This document shows, piece after piece, positions 5,697 to 14,625 of a DNA stretch of 21,417 nt (positions are counted from its first letter, which is position 1; each line of letters opens with the position of its first letter). The stretch is from the NCBI GenBank assembly GCA_937896695.1, contig CALBOT010000126.1, forward strand, positions 1-21,417. Reading direction: 5' to 3'. This DNA is from an uncultured Candidatus Nitrosopelagicus sp. (lineage in GTDB: Archaea; Thermoproteota; Nitrososphaeria; Nitrososphaerales; Nitrosopumilaceae). A program made the translations under genes and the position numbers. The notes under the pieces were generated by a model. The model searched no databases, was not told the DNA's origin, and saw nothing but the letters and a program-made list of their open reading frames with translations.

Positions 5697-8390
5697 ATGA
5701 ATAAAAAAGAGATTCTTGAGAAATTTTCAGCAGACCCAGAGAGGTATTATAATGTAAATCTCTTCGAGGATCAAGGATTTGAAAGAAGATCATGTATAGT
5801 ATGCAGTAGATTCTTTTGGACTTTAGATTCAGAAAGAACAAAGTGTCCAGATCATTCTGACGATACATATTCATTCATTGGTAATCCACCAACAGCAAAG
5901 AGATTTGATTATACACAATCATGGAAAGAAGTAGAATCTTTTTTTGTAAAAAATAATCATACGTCAATAAATCGTTATCCAGTTGTATGCAGATGGAGAG
6001 ATGATCTTTATTTTACCATTGCATCAATTGTTGATTTTCAAAGAGTTATGGGAAGTAAAGTTGTATTTGAGTTTCCTGCAAACCCACTTGTAGTTCCACA
6101 AACATGTTTAAGATTCAAAGATTTAGAAAATGTTGGAGTAACTGGTAGACACTTTTCATCATTTTGTATGATTGGTCAACACAGTATTCCAAATGATAAT
6201 GGTTATTGGAAAGATGAATGTGTTAATTTAGATTTTAATTTACTAACTGAACAATTTGGAATTGCAAAAAAAGAAATCACATTTGTTGAAGACGTTTGGG
6301 AAGGAGGAGGTTCTTTTGGTTCGTCATTAGAATATTTTGTAAGAGGTTTAGAACTTGGTAATGCAGTGTTTACTGAATTTCAAGGTGATCTTTCAGATTA
6401 CAAAACACTTGATCAAAGAATTATCGATATGGGTGCAGGTCTTGAAAGATTTGCATGGATTACAATGGGAACACCTACAGCATACGATTGCTGTTTTGGA
6501 CCAATCACAGAAAAATTAATTGGACAAGCAGGAATAGATGCAAACTCCTCAGTACTCACACCATATTTTACAGAAATAGCAAAGAATTTGGAATTATATG
6601 AAGACTTGACACAAGTTAGAAAAAACGCAATAAAGACAACAGGATTGACAGATGAACAGATTAATCGAATTATTACTCCGCTAGAAGGAATTTATCTCAT
6701 AATTGATCATATAAGAACACTAATCTTTGCAATTTCAGATGGAGCACTTCCTAGCAATGTTGGGGGAGGATACAATCTCCGAATAATGTTAAGAAGAATT
6801 GTTTCAACCATGGACAGATTGAAATTAAAATTTGACTTGGATGAAATAATAGACATACAAATTGATTATTTGAAAAATACATACCCAGAATTAGAGAAAA
6901 CCCGGAATGATGTTAAAGAAATAATCTCAATTGAAACAGGTAGATATGATAGTTCAAAACAAAGAATGCAAAAAATTGTTAGTAAATTAAACAAAGAACC
7001 AAAAGTTGAAGATTTGATAACACTTTACGAATCAGATGGAGTTACACCAGAATATCTTAAAGAAATGAAGGTAATATCAGAGATTCCATCTTCGTTTTAT
7101 TCCAAACTTTCTGATTTACATCAATCAAAAAAACAAAAAGAACAAGTTAACTTACCATTAGAAGGAATTCCAGATACAGAACTGTTGTTCTATAATGAAG
7201 ATCCTAGAGAATTTAATGCAAAAGTTTTGAAATCATTTGAAAATTTTGTTGTTTTAGATAAAACTGCATTTTATGCAAGAGGAGGAGGTCAAGAACCAGA
7301 TCATGGTAAAATTTCTGGTCAGGAGATAGTAGACATTACAAAACATGGAAACATTGTTGTTCATGAAATTAAAGGAGAAATTCCAAAAGAAGGAGATGTA
7401 GTTTCTTGCGTAGTAGATACAAAAAGACGTGATGGAATTACAAAAAATCATACAAGTACACACATCATCAATACTTCAGCAAGAAGTGTTCTAGGTTCAT
7501 GGGTATGGCAACACTCTGCATTCAAAGAAGAAGATCATGCAAGACTTGACATCACACATCATTCAGCATTAACTGATGAGGATGTAACAAAAATTGAAGA
7601 TGCAGCTAATTCCATTATTGAAAAAGCCATACCAGTGAAAATTGAAAACTTTGACCGTGGAACTGCAGAACAAAAATATGGATTTAGAATTTATCAAGGA
7701 GGAGTTGTACCTGTCAAATCAGTAAGAATCGTATCAATAGGAGATTTAGACATTGAAGCCTGTGGAGGAACACATGTGGCAAATACCTCAGATGTAGAGC
7801 AAATCAAGATTACAAGAACAAAGAGAATTCAAGACGGAGTTGTGAGAATTGAATTTGTTTCAGGAGATGGAGCAAAAGAATTTGTGAAAAAGAAACAACA
7901 AGATTCAGAAAATAAGGAAAAAGAAGAAAAACTAAGAGAACAAGAAAAAGAAAAGAGATTAGAACAAAGACAGATTGTTAAAGAAAGAATACCTGTCATA
8001 GCTAAATCACTACTAGAATGTAAACAAGGAAGAACAACAATTGACGAAATTACAGTTGAAGTAATAGAGTCTGGAAAAGCTAATTTTTGTTATTCAGACA
8101 GTAACAATTATGATGATGTTTTTCATATTGGATTAGGAGAAGTGCTGTGCAAATCCGATCCAAATATGATATATTGTGGATTATTTGAACAAGGAGAAAA
8201 AATTAGAGTAATAGTTTATGCCGGAGATGACATATCAAAAGAAAAGAGTGCAGGCGATATTGTAAAGAGTATTTCCCAGATTCTAGGGGGTGCAGGAGGA
8301 GGAAGTCCCAAATTTGCCCAAGGTGGAGGAACCGACAAGTCAAAGAAAGAAGATGCAATTAAAAATGCGAAATCCATGATTATCGAATAG
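5697..8390 (+). CDS. alaS: Alanyl-tRNA synthetase, archaeal type
   Basis: A class II synthetase that charges tRNA-Ala and edits mis-attached Ser/Gly. At 897 residues it has the family's usual length. The N-terminal archaeal extension carries Cys-rich CIVCSRFF plus a KCPDHS segment. The aminoacylation core follows (RYPVVCRWRDDLYFT; DFQRVMGSK; DMGAGLERFAW). The editing domain has zinc ligands H585 and H589 (HTSTH) and C689 and H693 (CGGTH). A charged coiled-coil (about residues 720-765, rich in KEKEEKLREQ) leads to the C-Ala domain with GGAGGGSPKFAQGGG at 864-878. All catalytic and editing landmarks are present. leuS begins 9 bases after the stop, so the two synthetase genes are probably co-transcribed. 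Confidence 0.97.
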   Translation: MNKKEILEKFSADPERYYNVNLFEDQGFERRSCIVCSRFFWTLDSERTKCPDHSDDTYSFIGNPPTAKRFDYTQSWKEVESFFVKNNHTSINRYPVVCRWRDDLYFTIASIVDFQRVMGSKVVFEFPANPLVVPQTCLRFKDLENVGVTGRHFSSFCMIGQHSIPNDNGYWKDECVNLDFNLLTEQFGIAKKEITFVEDVWEGGGSFGSSLEYFVRGLELGNAVFTEFQGDLSDYKTLDQRIIDMGAGLERFAWITMGTPTAYDCCFGPITEKLIGQAGIDANSSVLTPYFTEIAKNLELYEDLTQVRKNAIKTTGLTDEQINRIITPLEGIYLIIDHIRTLIFAISDGALPSNVGGGYNLRIMLRRIVSTMDRLKLKFDLDEIIDIQIDYLKNTYPELEKTRNDVKEIISIETGRYDSSKQRMQKIVSKLNKEPKVEDLITLYESDGVTPEYLKEMKVISEIPSSFYSKLSDLHQSKKQKEQVNLPLEGIPDTELLFYNEDPREFNAKVLKSFENFVVLDKTAFYARGGGQEPDHGKISGQEIVDITKHGNIVVHEIKGEIPKEGDVVSCVVDTKRRDGITKNHTSTHIINTSARSVLGSWVWQHSAFKEEDHARLDITHHSALTDEDVTKIEDAANSIIEKAIPVKIENFDRGTAEQKYGFRIYQGGVVPVKSVRIVSIGDLDIEACGGTHVANTSDVEQIKITRTKRIQDGVVRIEFVSGDGAKEFVKKKQQDSENKEKEEKLREQEKEKRLEQRQIVKERIPVIAKSLLECKQGRTTIDEITVEVIESGKANFCYSDSNNYDDVFHIGLGEVLCKSDPNMIYCGLFEQGEKIRVIVYAGDDISKEKSAGDIVKSISQILGGAGGGSPKFAQGGGTDKSKKEDAIKNAKSMIIE

Positions 8391-8399
8391 GTAAACAAG

Positions 8400-11270
8400 A
8401 TGGAAATTAACTGGAATCAACTGGATGTAAAGTGGAGAACAAAATGGCACGACGCCAAAGATTTTGAAACTAACCCTAATGAAAAACCAAAAAAATTCAT
8501 TACAGTTGCATACCCATATCCAAACTCACCTCAACACATAGGACATGGCAGAACATACACGCTAGCTGATGTCCATGCAAGATTTTACAGAATGAAAGGT
8601 TACAATGTATTATTCCCAATGGGATTTCATTACACCGGCACTCCAGTTCTTGGAATGGCAAAGAGAATCGAAGCAGGAGAAAAAGAAATTTTAGATGGAT
8701 TGCGAAACATCTACCACGTTCCAGAAGATGTAATCAAAACATTTGTTGAACCAATTAAAATTGCAGATTACTTCCATGAAGAGATAAAATCCGGAATGAT
8801 TGAGATGGGCTACTCCATTGATTGGAGACGAGAGTTTACAACAATAGTTCCAGGATATCAAAAGTTTATCGAATGGCAAATTTCAACTTTACGAGATAAT
8901 AATAGAATAATTCAAGGCTCTCATCCAGTCGGATGGTGCCCAGTTGATCAAAATCCAGTATCACAACACGATACAATGGGCGATGTAGAACCCAAGATAA
9001 ATAATGAAAACTACCTTGTCAAATTCAGACTAGATGAATTTGTATTCCCAATTACAACATTAAGACCTGAAACAATTTTTGGCATAACAAATCTCTGGGT
9101 CAATCCAAATACAACATACAAAAAAATTAAGGCAGATGATGAAAAATGGATCGTTTCAAAAGAATGTGCAGAAAAATTAGAATTCTTTGGAAAAGAAATT
9201 ACAATTGAGGGAGACATTAAGGGAACAGAGATTATTGGCAAATTTGCAAAAGCACCACATACAGAACAAGAAATTCCAATTTTTGAAGCAGAGTTTGTTG
9301 AATCAGGAATGGGAACAGGCTTGGTAATGTCAGTACCAGCACATGCACCTAAAGACTATCAAGCATTGATGGATTTAAAATCAAAAAATCACGAATTAGC
9401 ATCTAAAATTGAACCGATACCAATCATATCAACAGATGGATATGGAAACATTCCTGCAAAAGATGTGTGTGAAAGATTAGGAGTTACTGATCAAGTAGAT
9501 GCAAAGTTGGAAGAAGCAACAGAAGAATTGTATCTCAAGGAATTTGTTAATGGAAAATTAAATGAAAGATGTGGAGATTTTGTTAACGAGAAAGTAGAAT
9601 TTGGACGAAATAAAGTCAGAGACTGGTTAAAAGATAAAAATGAATTAGAATCATTCCCTACTCTTCAAAATTCTCCAATTAGATGTCGATGTGGTTCTGA
9701 GTGTGTTGTTAAAGTTTTGAATAACCAGTGGTTTCTCAATTATGGAGATGAAGAATGGAAAACGTTGGCAAGAAACTGTCTTGATAGCATGAATATTCTT
9801 CCAAATAAGATTAAAACAGAATTTCACGATGTGATTAATTGGTTACATGAGCGAGCATGTGCAAGACAACAAGGACTTGGAACAAAACTCCCATGGGATA
9901 ATGATTGGATTGTTGAATCATTATCAGATAGTGTAATTTACATGGCATATTACACATTATCACGATTTGTAAATGATGGAACTGTGCAAGCAGATAATCT
10001 CACCAAAGAGTTCTTTGATTATGTTTTCTTAGATAAAGGAAGTATAGACGCAGTTGTTAGTTCCTCTAATCTCAGTGAAGATATTATCAATACGATGAAA
10101 AAAGAGTTTCAATATTTCTATCCTGTAGATGCAAGACATTCAGGTCGGGATTTAGTACAAAATCACTTGTCATTTTTTGTATTGAATCATGCTGCCATAT
10201 TTGAAGAAAAATTATGGCCAAAAGAGATTGTTGTTAATGGCAGTGTCATGATGGACGGTGCTAAGATGTCTAAGAGTATGGGAAATATCATTCCACTTCG
10301 TACTGCAATTCAGGATCATGGTGCAGACCCTATACGATTAGCAATAATTTCATCAGCTGAGCTACTCCAAGATGCTGATTTTAACATGGAATCAGTCTCA
10401 GGTATTAAAAATAAGTTAGAATCACTGTTAGATGAGTGCTCCACACTGAAAAAAGGAGAGATTGGAGATTTACAAACAGAAGACAAATGGATAATTTCTA
10501 AAACACAAAGCAAAATTGCAGAGGTTACAGAAGCTGTAGAAAAAATGAGATTACGAGAAGCTCTACATGATATTTTATTTACATTCGAGAGTGATTTGAG
10601 CTGGTATCAAAAAAGAATTCAAGCAAAAGAAAGAGACGATGTTTCAGGAATTCTTCATCAGATAAATTCAGCTAGAGTTGCAATGCTTTCCCCATTTGCC
10701 CCACATGTAGCTGAAGAGATGTGGGAAAAATTAGGAAATTCGGAACTTGTATCAAAATCATCCTGGCCAGAATATTCTTCAGATAAAGTTGATGTAAGTG
10801 TGATTCAAGCCGAAGAATTATTGAAATCAACTATAGAAGATATTGAAAATATTCTCAAAGTAACAAAAATTTCTCCAAAGAAAATTGTAATTTATGTGAA
10901 TTCAGACAATATGAAATCAAAAATTTATCGTAAAATTTTGAATGTAATGGTAGGCGGTCAAAATAACATGGGAGTTGTGATGAAAGAGTTAATTGCAGAT
11001 CCTGAGACCATTGATGCTAAAAAAATGCCAGACTTTGTTCAAAAAGTTATCAAAGACTTGCATTCAGAATCAGAATCAATCAAAAAAATGAAACTTGAAT
11101 CAGAATCATTTAATGAAAAAGAATTCTTTTTGTCAGAATTAGCCAGTATTGGACAAAAAGAATTTGGAGTAGAAATAGAAGTTTATTCTGATTCAGATAG
11201 CGATATTTATGATCCTAAAGGAAAAGCAAGACATGCAAGACCATACAAACCAGCTATATTGATTGAATAA
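8400..11270 (+). CDS. leuS: Leucyl-tRNA synthetase, archaeal type
   Basis: A class I synthetase that charges tRNA-Leu, with post-transfer editing. At 956 residues it is a full-length archaeal LeuRS. The HIGH motif is H46-IGH49, within SPQHIGHGRTYTLADV. The CP1 editing domain shows the Thr-rich strand TTLRPETIFG (from T219) and VPAHAPKDY with the conserved editing Asp at D319. The KMSKS loop is K622-MSKS626 (GAKMSKSMGNI). The anticodon-binding helical domain (about 690-800, SPFAPHVAEEMWEKLG) and the archaeal C-terminal extension follow, ending in an Asp/Ser-rich stretch (YSDSDSDIYDPKGKA). ATG 8400 is 9 bases after the alaS stop. It probably shares the alaS transcript. Confidence 0.97.
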   Translation: MEINWNQLDVKWRTKWHDAKDFETNPNEKPKKFITVAYPYPNSPQHIGHGRTYTLADVHARFYRMKGYNVLFPMGFHYTGTPVLGMAKRIEAGEKEILDGLRNIYHVPEDVIKTFVEPIKIADYFHEEIKSGMIEMGYSIDWRREFTTIVPGYQKFIEWQISTLRDNNRIIQGSHPVGWCPVDQNPVSQHDTMGDVEPKINNENYLVKFRLDEFVFPITTLRPETIFGITNLWVNPNTTYKKIKADDEKWIVSKECAEKLEFFGKEITIEGDIKGTEIIGKFAKAPHTEQEIPIFEAEFVESGMGTGLVMSVPAHAPKDYQALMDLKSKNHELASKIEPIPIISTDGYGNIPAKDVCERLGVTDQVDAKLEEATEELYLKEFVNGKLNERCGDFVNEKVEFGRNKVRDWLKDKNELESFPTLQNSPIRCRCGSECVVKVLNNQWFLNYGDEEWKTLARNCLDSMNILPNKIKTEFHDVINWLHERACARQQGLGTKLPWDNDWIVESLSDSVIYMAYYTLSRFVNDGTVQADNLTKEFFDYVFLDKGSIDAVVSSSNLSEDIINTMKKEFQYFYPVDARHSGRDLVQNHLSFFVLNHAAIFEEKLWPKEIVVNGSVMMDGAKMSKSMGNIIPLRTAIQDHGADPIRLAIISSAELLQDADFNMESVSGIKNKLESLLDECSTLKKGEIGDLQTEDKWIISKTQSKIAEVTEAVEKMRLREALHDILFTFESDLSWYQKRIQAKERDDVSGILHQINSARVAMLSPFAPHVAEEMWEKLGNSELVSKSSWPEYSSDKVDVSVIQAEELLKSTIEDIENILKVTKISPKKIVIYVNSDNMKSKIYRKILNVMVGGQNNMGVVMKELIADPETIDAKKMPDFVQKVIKDLHSESESIKKMKLESESFNEKEFFLSELASIGQKEFGVEIEVYSDSDSDIYDPKGKARHARPYKPAILIE

Positions 11271-11278
11271 AACTGGAA

Positions 11279-11288
11279 TTATATTTAT
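11279..11288 (+). promoter_or_regulatory. TATA-like box of the GGR-family gene
   Basis: TTATATTTAT lies just after leuS and is centred near 11284, about 29 bp before ATG 11313. The downstream gene therefore appears to have its own promoter with a near-zero leader. Confidence 0.5.
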
Positions 11289-11312
11289 TAGGTAATGAAC
11301 TAGTTAGATCAA

Positions 11313-12326
11313 ATGAAAATTGCAGTCATGGGAATGGGAGTTGCAGGAAGTTATCTCATGGCTAGATTAAAAAATTCTGAACATGAAGTAGTCGGATATG
11401 AAAGAATGCCTTTAGAAAGACATGATTCGATTTGTGCATGGGGTACAATTAAAGAAGAATTAACTAATTTTTGTAAAAAAACTGGCAGAAATTTTGATGA
11501 TTTCTTAATTCATGATGGAAAGCAAATGCATGTCAAAATGAATAATGATGTGAAATTTGATATCGGTTTGAAAGGACTTTGTACATATAACAAATTAGGA
11601 TTGATAAAAGATTTCATAAAAGATTCGAAAATAATTTATGGCGAAGCACCACGATTAGAAGAACTTGAAAAAGAGTATGACATGATAGTAGATTGTACAG
11701 GATTTAACAGAAGTTATCTACCAAAAATGGAACAGGATTTCTATTTACCAACATACGAATATAAGGTTGAATATGAGAATGGCGTCCCATATGATGACTT
11801 CTACATTGAACCATTCCCAGGAATGTCAGGATATTTTTGGTATTTTCCATTGGGAGAGAATTATGCACATATCGGAGCAGGAGATTATAACAAAAATCAC
11901 ATCAAAGCAACAGATGCATTTCTAAAAAAACATGGAGGAAAAATCGTTGCTACTAAAGGGCGTCCAATTAGATTGGCAACACCAGATAGATGTAAGCCAT
12001 ACTATTCTGGAAAAGTAGTAGGCGTTGGAGAATCAATTGGAACAGTTTATGCGTTATTAGGAGAAGGAATTATTCCATCTATGCAATGTGTAAATATTTT
12101 TATCGAAAATATGCATGATTTCAAAGCATATGAAAAAGCAATTGAAAAACACTATAGTGTTTATGCAAAAGTGTTTAATTTTGTAAGAGCTAAAATCCAT
12201 AATGACTTTAATTTCCTAAAAGCATTACCTGACTTTATTGCAATTTTCAGATATATGAAAAAGAATGAAGACCGATTTGGTATGCATATTAAAATTGGTG
12301 ATTTACTTAAAGTTGCAAAAGCCTAA
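11313..12326 (+). CDS. FAD-dependent oxidoreductase, geranylgeranyl reductase family
   Basis: A 337-residue flavoprotein. The N-terminal Rossmann motif GMGVAG (7-12) follows a hydrophobic beta strand and is completed by E30-R31 at the end of the second strand. A DCTGFNRSY segment near residue 130 is a second FAD-contact region. The block PFPGMSGYFWYFPLGENYAHIGAG (split over about 168-191) matches the family consensus PFP...W.FP......G.G, and GVGESIGTVYALLGEGI near 240-256 is the third FAD motif. Family members saturate the geranylgeranyl chains of archaeal ether lipids at the membrane surface; others act on other isoprenoids or are uncharacterised, so the substrate is open. It has its own TATA-like box. 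Its stop interlocks with that of the convergent YkgJ-type gene. Confidence 0.85.
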   Translation: MKIAVMGMGVAGSYLMARLKNSEHEVVGYERMPLERHDSICAWGTIKEELTNFCKKTGRNFDDFLIHDGKQMHVKMNNDVKFDIGLKGLCTYNKLGLIKDFIKDSKIIYGEAPRLEELEKEYDMIVDCTGFNRSYLPKMEQDFYLPTYEYKVEYENGVPYDDFYIEPFPGMSGYFWYFPLGENYAHIGAGDYNKNHIKATDAFLKKHGGKIVATKGRPIRLATPDRCKPYYSGKVVGVGESIGTVYALLGEGIIPSMQCVNIFIENMHDFKAYEKAIEKHYSVYAKVFNFVRAKIHNDFNFLKALPDFIAIFRYMKKNEDRFGMHIKIGDLLKVAKA

Positions 12327-13027
12327 GACATACTAAGAGAACCAAATCCATCTTTTAGAGTTCTGCTAGATTTCATATTGTAATCATAGATAGTTTTTGA
12401 ATAATCATCTAAGACTTCTTTCATTGAATCAAGTGATTCAGAAAGATAAAACCCAGGACAATCACCAGTAAATTGGAATGTTGCATGAACACGTGCACGT
12501 CCTTTTTCATTTTGTGCCCATGTTGAAAATGGATACAAGTAACATACTCCCGGACGGGTAGGATGTATTCCACACCCACCCTCTTCATTCAAAAATCTAC
12601 ATGATATGTGAGTTCCATCATCTGCTTCTGTTTCATCTGTTTTTCTTTTGAGACTGACATTGGTCATTACAGAGAAACCACCTGAAGGAGTTGGTTCATC
12701 ATGAGTTGCAACTAAAGTTTCTTGTTTTACAAATTCAGATGTTTTTTGATATTTCATACCTTGACCTATTTGGATTAAATCATCAGAAGTTAGTGGTAAA
12801 CGTCCTTGTCTATTACAACAATTATGGCAATCAGGCCAATAACAGTTCCATAAAATGTATTTTTTTTCTTTTGGCAAATATGGAATATGAAATACAACGT
12901 CTTTTACAATTAATGTGAAATCTGTGACATCAGTATATTTTCCTAGAACAAAATCATGAAGGATTGGATCAACATCCCAGTCTTTTTCAAGTAGCTCCAA
13001 TGATTCTTGAATTTCTTTTTGAGACAT
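12323..13027 (-). CDS. YkgJ-family putative zinc/iron-sulfur (Cys-cluster) protein
   Basis: A 234-residue soluble protein with the cysteine pattern of the YkgJ/UPF0153 family: C62, C67, C70 and C71 (NCYWPDCHNCC), then C143 (HISCRF), C152 (GGCGIHPTRP) and C162 (GVCYLYPF), with an extra C190 (GDCPGF). The family is annotated as metal- or Fe-S-binding. No general function is established and I assign none. ATG 13025-13027 starts the frame. The last 4 bases (CTAA, 12323-12326) overlap the GGR-family stop on the other strand. It is head-to-head with the small winged-helix-like gene, only 32 bases away. A link with the flavoprotein next door is possible but unsupported. Confidence 0.85.
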   Translation of the reverse strand: MSQKEIQESLELLEKDWDVDPILHDFVLGKYTDVTDFTLIVKDVVFHIPYLPKEKKYILWNCYWPDCHNCCNRQGRLPLTSDDLIQIGQGMKYQKTSEFVKQETLVATHDEPTPSGGFSVMTNVSLKRKTDETEADDGTHISCRFLNEEGGCGIHPTRPGVCYLYPFSTWAQNEKGRARVHATFQFTGDCPGFYLSESLDSMKEVLDDYSKTIYDYNMKSSRTLKDGFGSLSMS

Positions 13028-13061
13028 TATTTCTTATATCCATAAAGTTTGATATTATAAT
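13028..13061. promoter_or_regulatory. Overlapping divergent promoters
   Basis: CTTATATC at 13033-13040 is 23 bp before the plus-strand ATG 13060. On the minus strand, ATTATAATATC (13051-13061) is about 29 bp before ATG 13027 and runs into the first bases of the plus-strand gene. The two promoters occupy the same 32-base gap. Confidence 0.45.
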
Positions 13062-13380
13062 GTTGAGTGAAAAAGGTAAATACGCATCGGCAACGGAGAA
13101 TAGAAGATTTGTCTGGAAAGAAATTGTCTGGCCGCTGGTGATAGAACATAACAGTGCTGAATTTTCGTTAATGCAGTATCAGAAAAAACGTGATGAAACA
13201 TGTACAAAATATGGAATTTCAGTAAACGCACTATCAAGAGGATTAGCATCATTAATTCAAAGAGGACTACTTTACAAAGAAAATCAGTCATACTATATTC
13301 ATTTTAGATTAATTGCATACATGCGATTAAAAGCAGATGTTGATTATGGAACTGCTTTACATGAAATTAAGATAAGATGA
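13060..13380 (+). CDS. Small winged-helix-like protein (unrecognised family)
   Basis: The protein has 106 residues from ATG 13060 (MLSEKGKYASATENRRF). The frame is open further upstream to 12964, but that part lies inside the opposite-strand gene and the TATA-like box at 13033-13040 favours 13060. Residues about 45-85 (KKRDETCTKYGISVNALSRG, then LASLIQRGLLYKENQSYYI) look like a helix-turn-helix followed by a wing, and the remainder is helical (HFRLIAYMRLKADV). This suggests a small DNA-binding regulator, but I cannot name a family. It is divergent from the YkgJ-type gene and may regulate that shared gap. No membrane segment is visible. tRNA-Gln follows 46 bases later. Confidence 0.65.
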   Translation: MLSEKGKYASATENRRFVWKEIVWPLVIEHNSAEFSLMQYQKKRDETCTKYGISVNALSRGLASLIQRGLLYKENQSYYIHFRLIAYMRLKADVDYGTALHEIKIR

Positions 13381-13394
13381 ATTTTACAAAAATG

Positions 13395-13402
13395 AATATA
13401 TT
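13395..13402 (+). promoter_or_regulatory. Box A (TATA) of tRNA-Gln
   Basis: AATATATT, inside the palindrome GAATATATTC, is centred about 28 bp before the first tRNA base. Confidence 0.5.
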
Positions 13403-13426
13403 CAAACATTTTGTTATTTTCCATAT

Positions 13427-13498
13427 AGCCCGGTAGTGTAGCGGCAAGCATAGGGGCCCCTGGAGCCTTTGACCTCGGTTCGAGTCCGGGCCGGGCTA
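13427..13498 (+). tRNA. tRNA-Gln (anticodon CUG), with C at position 33
   Basis: A complete 72-base cloverleaf can be folded by hand. Acceptor arms are AGCCCGG (13427-13433) and CCGGGCT (13491-13497), with discriminator A at 13498. The D arm is GTGT/GCAT with an AGCGGCAA loop. The anticodon arm is GGGGC/GCCTT with loop CCCTGGA. A 4-base variable loop (TGAC) and T arm CTCGG/CCGGG with loop TTCGAGT complete it. The anticodon reads CUG, pairing with CAG (Gln). An A1-U72 first pair is what archaeal tRNA-Gln uses for recognition by the GatDE amidotransferase. The CCA end is not encoded and there is no intron. The odd point is C rather than the near-universal U at position 33. Confidence 0.9.
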
Positions 13499-13557
13499 CT
13501 GTATTTTATAATTCAGACAAGAAATAATGTTTCAATAGAATTTTTTAAGATATGTTA

Positions 13558-14181
13558 CTATCTAGAAGCTTGTGCAACTCTTTCTAACTCATTTTTCTTT
13601 TTTACAGAAGGGGCAGCAGGATCGTTATTTGCAGCCAATATTAGATGTTCTGCAATGTATTCTTCAATAGGTTTTGGATTTGAGAAAGTTGCTTCTTTGA
13701 TTGCATCAGCAATGAATCTCAATGCTAAATCTACACGACGGATTGGAGCAACATCAACTGAAACGTGATAAACAGTACCACCGTAAACAATTCTAGTTGT
13801 ATCCTCGTTTGGCGCAGAATTTTCAACTGCGCGAACTAGTACCTCAACAGGATTTTGACCTGTTTTGAGATTAATTATATCAAATGCAAGTTTAATTATA
13901 TTTAGTGAATGTTGTTTTTTTCCACCTTGTCTTCCAGTGTTTTTAGCATATTTTTTACCAAAATGCATTAGTTTGTTTGCTAGTCTTTCTACAATATGGA
14001 CATCACCTTTGTTGAATCTCTTTAATGCCGAACGACCATAATCAATTGGATAGATTAATGGTTTTAATGAAATTGCAGAGAGAGTTTTGTCACCAACTAC
14101 ACGAGTTTGTAGACCGAGATCTTTAATCTCTATTTCAGAGGTATCCCATTTTCTAAACAAAAGTAAATTTTTTTCAGCCAT
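13558..14181 (-). CDS. rps7: Ribosomal protein uS7
   Basis: uS7 nucleates assembly of the 30S head and borders the E-site mRNA channel. It has 207 residues from ATG 14179-14181, with the usual archaeal N-terminal extension. Conserved stretches include RFNKGDVHIVERLANKLM (the family's helix 1 region), GKKQHSLNIIKLAFDIIN, NPVEVLVRAVENSAP, and a C-terminal KKKNELERVAQASR that matches the end of archaeal/eukaryotic S7. It starts 4 bases after the rps12 stop, so it is the last gene of the rpl30e-nusA-rps12-rps7 run, an order conserved widely in archaea. In many archaea EF-1 alpha follows; here an oppositely oriented tRNA-Gln does. Confidence 0.95.
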   Translation of the reverse strand: MAEKNLLLFRKWDTSEIEIKDLGLQTRVVGDKTLSAISLKPLIYPIDYGRSALKRFNKGDVHIVERLANKLMHFGKKYAKNTGRQGGKKQHSLNIIKLAFDIINLKTGQNPVEVLVRAVENSAPNEDTTRIVYGGTVYHVSVDVAPIRRVDLALRFIADAIKEATFSNPKPIEEYIAEHLILAANNDPAAPSVKKKNELERVAQASR

Positions 14182-14185
14182 GATT

Positions 14186-14623
14186 CTATCTTCTTGGTTT
14201 TTCTTTCTTTCCTTCTACTAATTGACGTAATGATGTATTGTTAACTTTGAAAACTTTGAAACGCACACCAGGAATATCTCCCATTGCACCACCTTGAGTT
14301 GCACCCATACCTTCTACATGTACCTCATCGTGTTCATCAATGAAATTCATTGCACCGTCACGTGGTAAGAATGCAGTAACTGATTTACCGTTTTTGATTA
14401 ATTGTACTCTAACACATTTTCTTACAGCAGAGTTTGGCTGTTTTGCTTCAACACCTACTTTTTCTAAAACAATTCCTTTTGCTTGAGGAGCACCAGCAAA
14501 TGGGTTTGATTTTTTATCTAATCCTAATTCTCTTCTTTTGTAAGTCGAGATAGCCCAACGTTGTTGTTTCTTCTTATTTCGAAGATCTCGTCCTGCAAAT
14601 AGTCCTAAAGGTGATTTTGCCAT
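14186..14623 (-). CDS. rps12: Ribosomal protein uS12
   Basis: uS12 lines the decoding centre and influences accuracy. From ATG 14621-14623 it has 145 residues. A GTG three codons upstream would overlap the nusA stop, so the ATG is preferred. The hallmark loop KQPNSAVRKC lies at 61-70 and the second conserved loop LPRDGAMNFIDEHDEV follows; these are the positions tied to decoding and, in bacteria, streptomycin response. The archaeal N-terminus (MAKSPLGLFAGRDLRNKKKQ) and basic C-terminus are intact. Two bases separate it from nusA and four from rps7, so translation is probably coupled along the operon. Confidence 0.95.
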   Translation of the reverse strand: MAKSPLGLFAGRDLRNKKKQQRWAISTYKRRELGLDKKSNPFAGAPQAKGIVLEKVGVEAKQPNSAVRKCVRVQLIKNGKSVTAFLPRDGAMNFIDEHDEVHVEGMGATQGGAMGDIPGVRFKVFKVNNTSLRQLVEGKKEKPRR

Positions 14624-14625
14624 TA

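Noticed and set aside
7914..7980. Lys/Glu-rich repeat-like stretch in alaS
   Set aside because: It encodes the normal charged coiled-coil before the C-Ala domain rather than a separate repeat element.
12964..13059. N-terminal extension of the winged-helix-like protein
   Set aside because: It lies inside the opposite-strand YkgJ-type gene, and the TATA-like box fits ATG 13060.
13427..13498. Reading the tRNA as tRNA-Pro (UGG)
   Set aside because: Shifting the anticodon to TGG breaks the C31-G39 pair and the 7-base loop. The acceptor AGCCCGG with A1-U72 fits tRNA-Gln.
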